DNA from: Lolium rigidum
Taxonomy: Eukaryota; Streptophyta; Magnoliopsida; Poales; Poaceae
Length of the DNA: 64,000 nucleotides
Assembly: GCF_022539505.1 (NCBI RefSeq)
Contig: NC_061512.1
Location: 147,295,962 to 147,359,961 of the forward strand
Direction: 5' to 3'
Shown: positions 22,420-33,828 of the stretch, in pieces
Layout of the letters: every line of letters begins with the position of its first letter
How positions within the stretch are numbered: position 1 is the first letter of the stretch
Translations under genes and position numbers: made by a program
Notes under the pieces: model-generated
What the model saw: the letters and a program-made list of their open reading frames with translations, nothing else
Database searches by the model: none
Told to the model about the DNA's origin: nothing

Positions 22420-22912
22420 GAACCATTCGTTTTGGGCTGTTGGCCACGCGAGAACAGCGTTTCGTGTCCGCGTTTTTATTTGGGTTGCACGCGGCGTCAA
22501 ATGCAGCAAGATATGGGTTGCGGCCATAAAAATTGGCATTTTCCTTTAAATTCACTATAAAGATATATAAAATTATAAAAAATATAAATAAGTTTAAATG
22601 GTCAAGATTTATTACATAAGATTATTGTCTACCTATTCAATGACAAAGTACTTATTCAAATAAAAATAAAAAAATGATACAAATGGCTTATGAATTGTTT
22701 TTTTTTTCGGGATTTTCTTCATTATTGTTGTTTGCAGCATTGTTGCCAACATATGCCCACATGTGCTCAACCAAATCAGTGTGCAGCTGATTGTGAACCG
22801 CTTGATCCCGTTTTGAGGATGGGTCCGCGCGCTGGGCCGGATTTTTGTCCGGTTTAACCCATCCGGACACGCGGGCGCGAGATGGATCGCCCTGTTGGAG
22901 ATGGCCTAACAC
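22420..22912 (-). mobile_element. PIF/Harbinger-like fragment (C-terminal transposase tail and terminal repeat)
   Basis: Read on the minus strand, the right end starts TTAGGCCATCTCCAACAG (near 22909), a terminus style of Harbinger elements with TTA. A 74-aa frame then carries NQLHTDLVEHMWAYVGNN, resembling the conserved tail of Harbinger-type transposases, followed by Asn-rich residues. The catalytic region is absent. The left limit, near TTTGGGCTGTTGGCCACGCG, is approximate. Confidence 0.5.
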
Positions 22913-23014
22913 ATTCTCAGGATTTCATGATACCGACACGTAGAGAAAAGGATACGGACTCGCTCATGCATGGTTTAGATTTTTCGTAGTTTGGCACGAT
23001 TAGCGCATATAACT

Positions 23015-23142
23015 AATTAATGTAAATCTTAACAGGATAAAAGTTGGTTTTGTGTGCTAATTTATAATGCTCTAGACAAATTAATGTAAATCTTAACAGG
23101 ATAAAAGTTGGTTTTGTGTGCTAATTTATAATGCTCTAGACA
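23015..23142. repeat. 64-bp tandem duplication
   Basis: Two adjacent copies beginning AATTAATGTAAATCTTAACA (23015 and 23079) and ending GCTCTAGACA appear identical by eye. This indicates a very recent duplication or an assembly artefact. Confidence 0.85.
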
Positions 23143-23323
23143 TATGTTAGCACTGTTTTATATATAAGAAAATTACAATATGATTTAATTCAAATTAAAA
23201 ACTGATAAATCATGATTACAGAAATAACAGGTAAACTAAACATGCAGATCAACGAAGCAAATAAATAAATAGTAAACAATATAAACTTATGGTATCTATA
23301 TTCAAACAGCAGAACTAGAAACT

Positions 23324-23700
23324 CTATGAAGATCTAAAACAAGAAGGACAGAAGCACATACGGACTAACGTTTGCCGCATCAGAAGCGATGTTGGTGGCA
23401 GAAGCAACGTCGGTGTTGTCGCCCATGCTGATGTTGCCAAAGAGGTTGTCGATGACCGAGAAGAATTCATCATTCTGGAACTCGTCGTCAGACGATGTTG
23501 TGTTGCCAATAGTCTCGCGTAAGCGCTCCCCAAAAACCTGATTGCCCCTCACCCGTACAGGTCTACGAGAGGCAGGGTTTCGGAGGCCTACTGTCATGTC
23601 GGTCGGCGCACACCTAAGGATATGATGAGGAAGACGAAGGCATCGACGCAAAGATCTGGAAAGAGGCGGTCGCATATGGTGTCTCATACATGTTAGGGTT
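23324..23700 (-). other. 117-aa open frame, possibly an ORF1 remnant of a DNA transposon
   Basis: The frame (23687-23334) is Arg-rich at the start (RRCLRLPHHILR), then has VRVRGNQVFGERLRETIG and an acidic TTSSDDEFQNDEFFS. Such an Arg-rich then acidic layout is seen in N-terminal regions of Harbinger-associated proteins, and the Harbinger-like fragment at 22420-22912 is nearby on the same strand. The link is inference; I could not recognise a defined domain. Confidence 0.3.
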
Positions 23701-24059
23701 CGCGTCTGTGCTTATATATTGCGGTTCGGGAAGGTCGTGGGCACAGCTCACGTCTGAGTCGGCACAACCACGATTAATTTCCTAAACAATAAAAAGATAA
23801 GCTCGACTCGACGAGATTCCTGCAACTAGAGGCACATCGTGACGTGCGTTATGAGGCGAGGCGGGCTGCGAAGGAGGATTACGTGAGGTCTCTATCTCTC
23901 TTCTCACTCACTTATAAGGAGTAGAACAACCCACTTATATACCACATCAACTCTCTCTCAACTAGCAATGTGGGACTAAACTTTAGTCCCACACTTTGCC
24001 ATACCCCCATGAGACAAGAGAATTTCAGAATTTGTATTAGGCTATGGGATAAGGCTTGT
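23701..24059. other. Flank of the nested retrotransposon stack
   Basis: No gene. The last five bases, CTTGT (24055-24059), should be one copy of the target-site duplication of the Athila-like element; the partner lies beyond the right end of the window. Confidence 0.4.
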
Positions 24060-24488
24060 TGACGCGTAAAGCACACGCCCGTTGGGAACCCCAAGTGGAA
24101 GGTGTGATGCGTACAACAGCAAGTTTCCCTCAGTAAGAAACCAAGGTTTATCGAACCAGTAGGAGATGAAGGCCACGTGAAGTTTGTTGGCAGAGGAGTG
24201 TAGTGCGACGCAACACCAGGGATTCCGGCGCCAACGTGGAACCTGCACAACACAATCAAAATACTTTGCCCCAACTTAATAGTGAGGTTGTCAATCTCAC
24301 CGGCTTGCTGTAAACAAAGGATTAAACGTATGGTGTGGAGAATGATGTTTTTTTGCAAAGAACAGTAGAGAACAATGATTGCAGTAGATTGTATTCAGAT
24401 GTTAAAGAATGGACCGGGGTCCACAGTTCACTAGTGGTGTCTCTCCAATAAGATAAATAGCATTTTGGGTGAACAAATTACAGTTGGG
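24060..24488 (-). repeat. Athila-like 3' LTR, piece 3 of 3
   Basis: The LTR of the host element is split into 24060-24488, 26083-26737 and 59242-59751. Removing the insertions and one duplication copy each gives about 1594 bp, matching the 1589-bp solo LTR lodged within it. This piece ends (minus strand) at CTTTACGCGTCA. Confidence 0.85.
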
Positions 24489-26077
24489 TGATAACGCGTG
24501 AAGCACACGTCCGTTGGGAACCCCAAGAGGAAGGTGTGATGCGTACAACAGCAAGTTTTCCCTCAGTAAGACACCAAGGTTATCGAACCAGTAGGAGATG
24601 AAGGCCACGTGAAGGTTGTTGGTGGAGGAGTGTAGTGCGGCGCAACACCAGAGATTCCGGCGCCAACATGGAACCTGCACAACACAACCAAAATACTTTG
24701 CCCCAACTTAACAATGAGGTTGTCAATCTCACCGGCCTGCTGTAAACAAAGGATTAAATGTATGGTGTGGAGAATGATGTTTGCTTGTGAAGAACAACAG
24801 AGAACAGAGTTTGCAGTTGATTGTATTTCAGATGTAAAAGGATGGACCGGGGTCCACAGTTCACTAGTGGTGTCTCTCCAATAAGATAAATAGCATGTTG
24901 GGTGAACAAATTACAGTTGGACGATTGACAAATAGAGATGCACATACATATCATGATGACTACTATGAGATTTAATCAGGGCATTACGACAAAGTACATA
25001 TACCGCTATCCAGCATGCATCTATGCCTAAAAAGTCCACCTTCGGGTTAGCATCCGCACCCCTTCCAGTATTAAGTTGCAAACAACAGACAATTACATTA
25101 AGTATGGTGCGTAATGTAATCAACACAAATATCCTTAGACAAAGAATTGATGTTTTATCCCTAGTGGCAACAAGCACATCCACAACCTTAGAACTTTATG
25201 TCACCGTCCCGCATTCAATGGAGGCATGAACCCACTATCGAGCATAAATACTCCCTCTTGGATTCACAAGTATCAACTTGGCCGCAGCCTCTACTAGCAA
25301 CGGAGAGCATGCAAGAACATAAACAACACATATATGATAGATTGATAATCAACTTGACATAGTATTCAATATTCATCGGATCCCAACAAACACAACATGT
25401 AGCATTACAAATAGATGATCTTGGTCATGATAGGCAGCTCACAAGATCTAACATGATAGCACAATGAGGAGAAGACAACCATCTAGCTACCGCTATGGAC
25501 CCATAGTCCAAGGATGAACTACTCACGCATCAATCCGGAGGCGGGCATGGTGATGTAGAGCCCTCCGGTGATGATTCCCCTCTCCGGCAGGGTGCTGGAG
25601 GCGATCTCCTGAATCCCCCGAGATGGGATTGGCGGCGGCGGTGTCTCTGGAACTTTTTCCGTATCGTGGCTTTCGGTAATAGGGTTTTCGCGACGGAGAG
25701 TTTAAGTAGGCGGAATGGCAGAGTCGGGGGGCGCTCGAGGGGCCCACACCATAGGGTGGCGCGGGCCCCTCCTTCGCCGCGCCGCCTTGTGGTGTCGCCA
25801 CCTCGTGGCCCCACTTCGTATCTCCTTCGGTCTTCTGGAAGCTCCGTGGAAAAATAAGACCCTTGGCGTTCGTTTCGTCCAATTCCGAGAATATTTCCTG
25901 TGTAGGATTTCGAAACCAAAAACAAGCACAAAACGAGAACTGACGCTTCGGCATCTCGTTAATAGGTTAGTGCCGGAAAATGCATATAAATGATATAAAG
26001 TATGTATAAAACATGTGAGTATTGTCATAAAACTAGCATGGAACATAAGAAATTATAGATACGTTTGAGACGTATCA
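24489..26077 (-). mobile_element. Solo LTR of an Athila-like element inside a related LTR
   Basis: A complete 1589-bp LTR (minus strand TGATACGTCTCAAACG ... CACGCGTTATCA) is flanked by exact 5-bp duplications TTGGG (24484-24488 and 26078-26082). No internal domain lies between them, so a full element inserted and then lost its interior by LTR-LTR recombination. It belongs to the same or a very similar family as the LTR it interrupts, which makes the region look like tandem partial LTRs until the duplication is noticed. Confidence 0.88.
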
Positions 26078-26082
26078 TTGGG

Positions 26083-26737
26083 CAATTGACAAATAGAGAG
26101 GGCATAACAATGCACATACATATCATGATGACTAATATGAGATTTACTTAGGGCATTACGACAAAGTACATAGACCGCTATCCAGCATGCATCTATGCCT
26201 AAAAAGTCCACCTTCGGGTTAGCATCCGCACCCCTTCCATTATTAAGTTGCAAATAACAGACAATTGCATTAAGTATGGTGCGTAATGTAATCAACACAA
26301 ATATCCTTAGACAAAGCATTGATGTTTTATCCATAGTGGCAACAGCACATCCACAACCTTATAACTTTCTCGTCACCGTCCCGCATTCAATGGAGGCATG
26401 AACCCACTATCGAGCATAAATACTCCCTCTTGGAGTCACAAATATCAACTTGGCCAGAGCCTCTACTAGCAACGGAGAGCATGCAAGATCATAAACAACA
26501 CATATATGATAGATCAATAATCAACTTGACATACTATTCCATATTCATCGGATCCCAACAAACACAACATGTAGCATTACAAATAGACGATCTTGATCAT
26601 GATAGGCAGCTCACAAGATCTAACATGATAGCACAAGAGGAGAAGACAACCATCTAGCTACTGCTATGGGCCCATAGTCCAAGGATGAACTACTCACACA
26701 TCAGTCCGGAGGCGATCATGGTGATGTGGAGTCCTCC
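26083..26737 (-). repeat. Athila-like 3' LTR, piece 2 of 3
   Basis: The middle part of the interrupted LTR. It closely matches the corresponding part of the solo LTR (24930-25570). Its right end, CCTCC, is the left copy of the Tat insertion's target-site duplication. Confidence 0.85.
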
Positions 26738-27456
26738 TGTTGGGGGGATGACCCCCGGTATGCCAAAGGCATGCCAAACCGGATGGTTTGAGCCATCAAG
26801 ATACCGGTTTGATATTCATTCCGGGGAGCGAAGTTAAACGTTTGGCTAAGTAAATCTTACCGGTATCCCCAAAGAGGGGCATACCGGTATGAGCTAAGAA
26901 GACACCGGGATGCCGGTAAGAAGTGCACTGTAGCACGTCGGCAGGACTGGTCAAAGATTCTCTCAAGAGCTAGAGGACAAGGATGAGCTAAGCAAAGTAG
27001 CTTTAAACGAAGCCCTGGCGCCAAAGAGGAGGGTGACGCCAAAAGCAACCGGAGGACGTCAGCCTCCCTGATTAAAAGAGATACCGGCGTCACCTATGAT
27101 TAAAGTAGCTTTGTAAAGTAGTTTGTCTGTTCAAAGATGCCATTAGGGTTTCTTCCCCTGTAAGCCACCCTCTCCCCTATATAAGGAGAGGGGGCACACC
27201 CCCATCGCGGGCATGTGATATGTGAGACCTTGTATCCAGAAAACCTGTAACTTGTTGATATCAATGAAGAGAAAGATCTAGAGCAGAGTTCTTCCTTGTG
27301 TATTTCTTCTTCTACCCCTGGCCCTGGCTAAGTTCTTGAGGAAAGCATCCGGAAGTTCGTCCAATCTAATCAACAAACCCTCCCCCGAATCCTCTAGCAT
27401 CCATTCGGCCCCAACTTAAGCCATCCTATGGCATCTGTCTGTTCACCACGACGACA
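26738..27456 (+). repeat. Tat element 5' LTR
   Basis: TGTTGGGG ... ACGACA, 719 bp. The start contains the near-palindrome GGGGGATGACCCCC. A TATA box CTATATAAGG lies at 27177-27186. Confidence 0.93.
27177..27186 (+). promoter_or_regulatory. TATA box in Tat 5' LTR
   Basis: CTATATAAGG between pyrimidine-rich and purine-rich stretches, about 270 bp before the LTR end. The same sequence stands at 58957-58966 in the 3' LTR. It is the likely start signal for the genomic transcript. Confidence 0.75.
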
Positions 27457-28465
27457 GTTGGCGCCCACCGTGGGGCAAGAAGTGGTGTTAGCTGGAGTTC
27501 ATATTCGGGCGGGCATCCTTGAGGTCGCCGGCGAGCGGACGGTGTCTGCGCTCGTGCAGCGCATCTACTCCATGGACTTCATCAACGACAACGCGGGCTG
27601 CTTCGCCAACGGCGGCATCTTCCCCAAGAACGGCCGCGTCATCGAGTTCGGCAGCCACCGCATCTACTTCGGCACCGTCCCTGTGCGCCAGCGCCTTTCG
27701 TCGGTGCTGGTGGCGCCGGACCCGCCAAGGTGGCTATGTGCTGGCCGCGCCGTCGGCAGCGTGGAGGTCATGATGGCTAGCGCGGTTGATGCTGGCAAAG
27801 AAGCTGTGGATGAAGGTGCCGGCCGTGCGGCATCGACCCGTGCGGCCAAGCCACCGCTGGAGCGCGACGCAGGCGCTGCGGGAGCATCTTCCGCACCACC
27901 GGAGACACCACTTCAGGCGGCGATGAACGTGCTGGCAACGCCCATCGCGCAGAACATCGACCCGGCAATGGCTCAGGCGGAGCTGGAGGTAACGCGCAAG
28001 AAGCTGCTCGTGAACGGCGCCGACATCGTCCGCGCGCAGCGCGAGCTGAACCTAACCCTACGTGAGTATAACGCTGCCCATGGCTTTGCTTCTGTTAGCG
28101 CCCATGCTGCTAGGATGCCGGAAAACCGGCTTAAGGCTCGCAATCTAGATCAGGATTTGCGTAAGGAGATTCTTGCCAGCAAGAGTACATCTGTGTCATT
28201 GAGCATCGTAGAGAAACCTAAGTACAGTAGCCCGGATAAAACTATAAAAGCTGCTAAGGCTGCAGTAGAGCTGTGCGAGTCGCTTTCCGGAGAGGCTTTG
28301 GCAAAACAGCAAGTGCGTGTTAGAGAGTTACTTGAAACCATCGAGCGGCAAAATGCTGAACAGCTTGCTATGCTGAACAAGGCTGCGGCTTCAAAATCCG
28401 CGCGTTCAACAAAGAATGCCAGAAGCAAGTCCCATGGGCAGGCATCGTCCCCCATCCGGACGTAA
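27428..28465 (+). CDS. Tat leader/gag N-terminal ORF, unknown function
   Basis: A 345-aa frame that is formally open from within the LTR; a realistic start would be after the PBS, for example the ATG at MDFINDNAGCF. It has an N-terminal region of unknown fold (FANGGIFPKNGRVIEFG), an Ala/Pro-rich middle, and a helical charged region (QAELEVTRKKLLVNG, KAAVELCESLSGE, VRELLETIERQ). It stops at 28465, 14 bp before the gag frame opens in another frame. This may be a true separate ORF, as known upstream of gag in some Tat/Ogre elements, or the gag N-terminus after a frameshift. Confidence 0.6.
   Translation: MASVCSPRRQLAPTVGQEVVLAGVHIRAGILEVAGERTVSALVQRIYSMDFINDNAGCFANGGIFPKNGRVIEFGSHRIYFGTVPVRQRLSSVLVAPDPPRWLCAGRAVGSVEVMMASAVDAGKEAVDEGAGRAASTRAAKPPLERDAGAAGASSAPPETPLQAAMNVLATPIAQNIDPAMAQAELEVTRKKLLVNGADIVRAQRELNLTLREYNAAHGFASVSAHAARMPENRLKARNLDQDLRKEILASKSTSVSLSIVEKPKYSSPDKTIKAAKAAVELCESLSGEALAKQQVRVRELLETIERQNAEQLAMLNKAAASKSARSTKNARSKSHGQASSPIRT
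27459..27476 (+). other. Primer-binding site of the Tat element
   Basis: TGGCGCCCACCGTGGGGC begins two bases after the LTR end and starts with TGG, as needed to pair with a tRNA 3' end. The tRNA species was not verified; tRNA-Arg is commonly reported for this group. Confidence 0.8.
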
Positions 28466-28479
28466 GAAAAGAAAAAGAG

Positions 28480-30891
28480 ATGAATGCGCAACAGATGACT
28501 GTGTACGATCCGGTACTTGCCGGAAAACAACAAGCCGGGCAACATGATGCCGGTAGAAAAAGCCAAGGGGCAGAACGAGGCTACGCCAGAAGAGGCTATG
28601 CCAGAAACAATCATGCCAGTAGACACGAAACCGGGAAAAATTATCGAGCTGCAAGGGCAGCGTATGAAGAGGAGGAAATGCTTCCCCCAAGCTACCGGCA
28701 GGCAAGGGCCGCGGCACCGGAAGCTTACGAAGAAGCCGATTCAACGGCTGAAAGACTCACGGCATACCGGAACCCGTTGGGGGAACGCGTGGGAGAAAGA
28801 CACCTGCCAGAACGGGATGCGAGGCACCGTCTGGATAGAGTGTATCTGTCTGAAATGATCGAGGCAGAAGGTCCTCCGGGCCCAAAATGTTTTGGTCCAA
28901 GGATCATGAAAGAGGAACCACCAGTTCGCCACTTCCAGTTGCCCGGTGACACAAAAACGTATGACGGCACCACTAAGCCGGAGGATTGGCTCGCGGATTA
29001 CGTAACCGCGGTATACGTCGCTGGTTGCGGAGGAACCGTAGCTGGCGGAGGAAACAGGCGTTGGGCCGTGAGAATTGTACCATCATTCCTGGTGGGACCG
29101 GCATGAATCTGGCTAAACAACTTGCCGGCAGGAAGCATAAACGGCTGGTTGGACTTTGAGGAAGCTTTTGTGAGTAACTTCAGCAGCACATACCGGAGGC
29201 CCAACAGGCCGCAGCAGCTCGCCTTGTGCGTGCAACGTCCAAATGAAACAGACCGGGATTATCTGACCCGGTGGAACTCCACAAGAAACTCCTGCGAAGG
29301 GGTGATAGAGGCGCAAGCTATCGCTTGGTTCTGCAATGGATGCCGCAGAGGTTCGCCGTTGTGGCAAAAGCTACAGCGGAACATGCCGGTAACTCTGGCG
29401 GAAATGATACGTGTGGCAGATAGCTACGCGTTGGGAGACCCAATGCAACCGGCAGTGCAAGCTGATCCGGCGCAGACAAACCAACATGCGCCAAACCAGC
29501 CGCGCCAAGATCAATACCGGGATAACCGGCACAACAAAAGAAGAGAGGAGTTTCCGGATCGAAGGTATGGTCCACAGCAGGTAGCTGCGGTGCAGGATAA
29601 TTCCGGCCCCATCGGAAGCCAAAGGCAAAAAACCGGATCGCAGCCGTGGGCGGGTCCTAAAAAGAAATGGGTCGAAAAAGAAAAGTGGGGACAGAAAAAA
29701 GATTGGCAAGAACATATAAGGTACACCATGGAAGCGGTGATGGAGCAACCATGCCGATTTCACACCCCAAATCCATCAAGGCCGGCAAACCATTTGACAA
29801 AAGATTGTTCCTGGATCAAGCACTTGATGCTGAGAGGTGCGGCAAAAGATGCGCAAGCAGAAGGCTGTTCCACAATATTGCCACCCTCGCATGACATGTT
29901 GCATCAGCACCCATTACCACCACCGCCACCGCTTACCGGGGCAAATGCTCTACCAGTACAGCCTCAGCCGAACCGGCAGCATCAGGTTCATCACGTGGGA
30001 GAAGGCAATGACCAAGATCAGCCACCACCACCGGCACCTTTGGGCCGGAACGTTTACAAAGATCCACACTTGTGCTGCGTTGTGTTCGTCACTGAGCCAA
30101 CCGACAGGCAAAGCATGCATCGCCGTTCCATGGAAGTGAACGCAGTGATGCCGGCAGTACCAAAATACATGTTGTGGTCAGATCAGGAAATTACCTGGTC
30201 GTTCAAGGATCACCCCAAAATCATGCCAAACCCGGGTGGTTATGCTCTTGTGGTAGATCCAATCATGCATGGGCCAACGACTCGAGTTAAGTTCAGCAAA
30301 GTACTGATAGACAATGGGAGCAACATAAACATCACGTACAAGCACACAATGCACACGCTGGGGATAACAGAAAACATGCTGCAGCCAACTCACACAACGT
30401 TCCATGGGATCGTACCGGGCTTGTCCTGTGCACCGGTAGGAAAAGTCCGGGTGGATGTGTCATTCGGAGGACGTGACAATTGCCGGGTGGAAAACATTCT
30501 GTTTGAGGTGGTGGACCTAGATAGTCCCTACCATGCGCTGCTGGGGAGACCGACATTGGCAGCTTTCATGGCCTCAACTCATACGGCTTACCTCAAGATG
30601 AAGATGTCGGCACCTCGTGGACCCTTAACTGTGGTGGGAAACTACAAAGTCTCACTGGAAACTGCTTCAGCCGGATCAAACCTGGCAGAATCGCTGGTGA
30701 TCGCAGAGGAAAAGAGAAGGATGCAAATTGCGGTTGCGCTGGCTCAGTCCTCACAGTTGAGCTTAGCGGCAATGAGTGGAAACTTGGCCGCACCGGCATT
30801 CAAGCCGACAAATGAAACAAAGGACATTGTGCTGGATCCGGCTTACCCAGAGCGCACCATTCGTATCGGTGCCGGCCTCAATCAGGCATAG
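28480..30891 (+). pseudogene. Tat gag-protease frame with an internal TGA and terminal TAG
   Basis: One frame runs from 28480 through a TGA at 29104-29106 and resumes with GSINGWLDFEEAFVSNFSST and WNSTRNSC, the Retrotrans_gag-like capsid region (about 28920-29440). A Gln/Pro/Asn-rich linker follows, then a zinc-knuckle-like CRFHTPNPSRPANHLTKDC (about 29750-29810). An aspartic protease follows with active-site DNGS (about 30310), in place of the usual DTGS/DGGS, and the distal HALLGRP motif. The frame meets a TAG at 30889-30891 just before RT, which stays in the same frame. Both stops fit C-to-T change of CGA or CAG. A local duplication (GCGGAGGAAC-like, about 29025-29060) precedes the first stop. 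Confidence 0.82.
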
Positions 30892-32111
30892 GAAAGCGCG
30901 CTCGTCAGTTTCCTCCGTGAGAATCGGAATATCTTTGCCTGGTCTACTGATGACTTGGTAGGTGTTCCGAGGGAGCTGGCTGAGCACTCTCTAAATGTCC
31001 GGAAGGATGCTAAGCCGGGGCGGCAACCACTGCGCCGGTTCGCTGAAGATAGGAGAAAGATCATCGGAGAAGAAGTAACAAAGTTGTTGGTTGCCGGTTT
31101 CATCGTGGAAGTGACGCATACTGAGTGGCTGGCTAATCCGGTGCTGGTCGAGAAGAAAAAAGAGGAGAACCTGGAAGCAAAGGCTCCAAAGGTGTGGCAC
31201 ATGTGCATCGACTACACCAACCTAAACAAGGCCTGCCCAAAAGATCCTTTCCCTCTGCCCGGGATCGATCAGGTGATTGATTCTACTGCTGGGTGTGAGT
31301 TGTTTTCTTTTCTGGATGCTTATTCCGGTTTCCACCAGATTCCCCTGAAAAAGGAAGATCAAATAAAAACTGCGTTCATTACCCCGCACGGGGCTTATTG
31401 CTATGTTACTATGCCTTTTGGTTTGCGCAACGCTGGTGCAACGTACCAGCGCTGTATGCAAAAATGCTTGTTTGATCAAATCGGAAAAAATGTGCAAGTC
31501 TATGTGGACGATGTCGTGATAAAAACTAAGGTAAAAGAAACCTTAATCGACGATATCCGGCAAACATTCGATAACTTAAGAAGGTTCCGGATGAAACTCA
31601 ATCCGGCAAAATGCACCTTCGGTGTCCCTGCCGGCAAACTGCTTGGTTTCCTTGTATCAAGCCGGGGCATTGAAGTGAATCCGGTAAAAATCCGGGCAAT
31701 AGAAAGAATGACTATCCCGCAGGAACTAAAAGATGTGCAAAAGTTTACCGGAAGCTTGGCATCGCTAAGCCGGTTCATAAGCAGGTTGGGGGAAAAAGCT
31801 CTGCCGCTCTATGCCTTAATGAAAAAATCCGATACCTTCGTCTGGACCCCGCAGGCAGACGCAGCGTTCAAAGAGCTGAAAACAATGCTAGCCACCGCAC
31901 CGGTATTGGCTTCGCCTTTGGAAAGGGAGCCCATGTTGTTATACATAGCAGCAACTAACCGGGCTGTGAGTGTTGTGGTTGTGGTAGAAAGAGAGGAAGA
32001 AGAAAAAATCGTGCAGAGGCCGGTATACTACTTGAGCGAGGTGCTCTCTCTCTCAAAACAAAACTACCCCCATTTCCAAAAGATGACCTATGGCGTGTTC
32101 ATGGCCGCCAC

Positions 32112-32496
32112 TGACAAGGGATTAACTTGTCAATGCCTACAGATTGTAGACTAGGGTTTAGTTGGATGTAGAGGGCAAGTAGATCTCGAAGGTTTCAGCC
32201 GAAAAGTACTCGACGAATATGAAAACTAGGGTTTGTGAACCATGATTTGATGATCTCTGCGTCCCTCGACTCCCCCTTATATAGGAGGCGGAGCCGAGGG
32301 ATTCGTGCTGTACAAGTTACAAAGTCCGGGAAGGTTTCTAACTCATCCCGTAAGATTACAAATAAGACTTTCTATTAGAACTCTTACTTTCCTTAATACT
32401 ATCTTGGGCTTCCGAGTCTTCTTATTCTTCGGGTAATGGGCCTTCAATAAACCCCGGGTACTATCTTCGGCAGGCCCATTTGGGATGCCTATGTCA
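32112..32496 (-). repeat. 3' LTR of the Tat derivative
   Basis: 385 bp, minus strand TGACATAGGCATCCC ... TTAATCCCTTGTCA. A TATA box CCTATATAAGGGG is at 32285-32273 on the minus strand. Confidence 0.88.
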
Positions 32497-33164
32497 GTAG
32501 CCCCCGAGATTTTGCTTGAATCGCAGAGTCAGGGAAAATCTCCACTGTTTATTTTTACTCAACTTCTTAAACTTTTCTATATTTCTTCATGTAAATTTCT
32601 ATATTGTACAGGGATAATGGTAGTTGGGGCTAGTTCATCTGACGGATCAGGTACTAGTTAACTGCTCTAGTGGCAATCCGCAAAAACCTACTTCAAAATC
32701 ACGTCCCCGGACATGATTTCGGGATACTGGTGTAAACTTCGACAGGTGCCGCTTAAGGTCTTACCATTCCGTCGAGTCCCAGTCATATTTATCGGGTACC
32801 TAACGCGTCCGTTAGGATTTTTCTTCGTATCTGTTGATACGGATAAAAGTAGCAAACCGACGTCAGAGACGGCGCCACGCCTCACAGAATAGATCTGGGG
32901 TCTTACCTTCACAAAGTTTTGCGGCATTCAGAAATTGATCGCAACTTCGGCGTTCTGAGAATATATTGTCGAGTGCTTATTCGGCTGATGGAATGACACA
33001 TTTTATCGAGTCAAAGATGACTTATATTGCTCTCCCGATGGGAGTATATGTAGAGTTATTTATAACTCGAAATATACTCTCTTGCTTTTCTATATTTCTT
33101 CTCTTCATTCTGTTTTTTTCTCTTTTCTCTCTCTCTTTTTTTTTATAATTCCATCGGGCACGCG

Positions 33165-33480
33165 AACAGCGTTCCCGATGGGAGTAGCCCCCGAGGCTAC
33201 AGCCAAGGACTTGTACTTGGTTGTAGGCTCCACTCTTTATGCCGCTATATTTTCTTTCTCTCCCGAAGTTTTATAATTTCTCGGGTGCGCGAACAGCGCT
33301 CCCGATGGGAGTAGCCCCCGAGGCTATGAACAAATACTTATATTTGGTCATAGGCTCACACCATTTATATTTTGTCTTTGATCTTTTCTTTTTTCCAAAG
33401 TAGCCCCCGAGCATTTGATCATAAACTTGTATTTGATCAAAGGCACTCCAATGTTTTTGCATGTCGCCTTTTAACGCAGC
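33165..33480. repeat. Diverged tandem repeats carrying PPT-like motifs
   Basis: Units of roughly 115-125 bp begin with CGCGAACAGCG(T/C)TCCCGATGG and GGAGTAGCCCCCGAGGC at about 33160 and 33288, with a third partial copy near 33398. Each contains GTAGCCCCCGAG, whose complement CTCGGGGGCTAC is the sequence used as PPT at the LTR (32497-32508). Confidence 0.75.
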
Positions 33481-33693
33481 TGTTGAGTCGAATTTTTCTT
33501 TCTGCTGCTTTGCGGGCCCAATTGACCCACTAACTTGACACGTCGTGCAAGTGGGGGACACATGTCCTCCGCTTTTTCCGGCGCACGCACCATAACTTCC
33601 CCAATGTTGAGTTACTCTTTTACCCTTGTTGCTACGTGGCTACCATCTGTCACACATTTTCTTTATCCAACGGTTCGTCGTTTCACCGCACCC

Positions 33694-33703
33694 CTATATA
33701 AGG
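33694..33703 (+). promoter_or_regulatory. TATA box for the antisense ORF of the Tat derivative
   Basis: CTATATAAGG on the plus strand, 126 bp before the ATG at 33829. It is oriented opposite to the element's own transcript. Confidence 0.6.
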
Positions 33704-33828
33704 TCGTCTTCTTCCTCCTTGAGCACTTCCGCTCGCGCCGTCCTCCTTCTCTCATCTGCAAATTTTCTCCTGCAATCCACAACCTCTTAAGCTCCTCGCT
33801 TCCAATTGCAAATCCTGCGCCATTGCTG

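Noticed and set aside
24060..26077. Tandem array of a 430-bp repeat (24060-24488 and 24489-24915)
   Set aside because: The TTGGG duplications and the continuity of the flanking LTR pieces show a solo LTR inside another LTR, not a tandem repeat.
27428..27460. Translation start of the leader ORF inside the LTR
   Set aside because: The first in-frame ATG (27428) lies upstream of the LTR end; it may or may not be in the transcript, and a start after the primer-binding site is more plausible.
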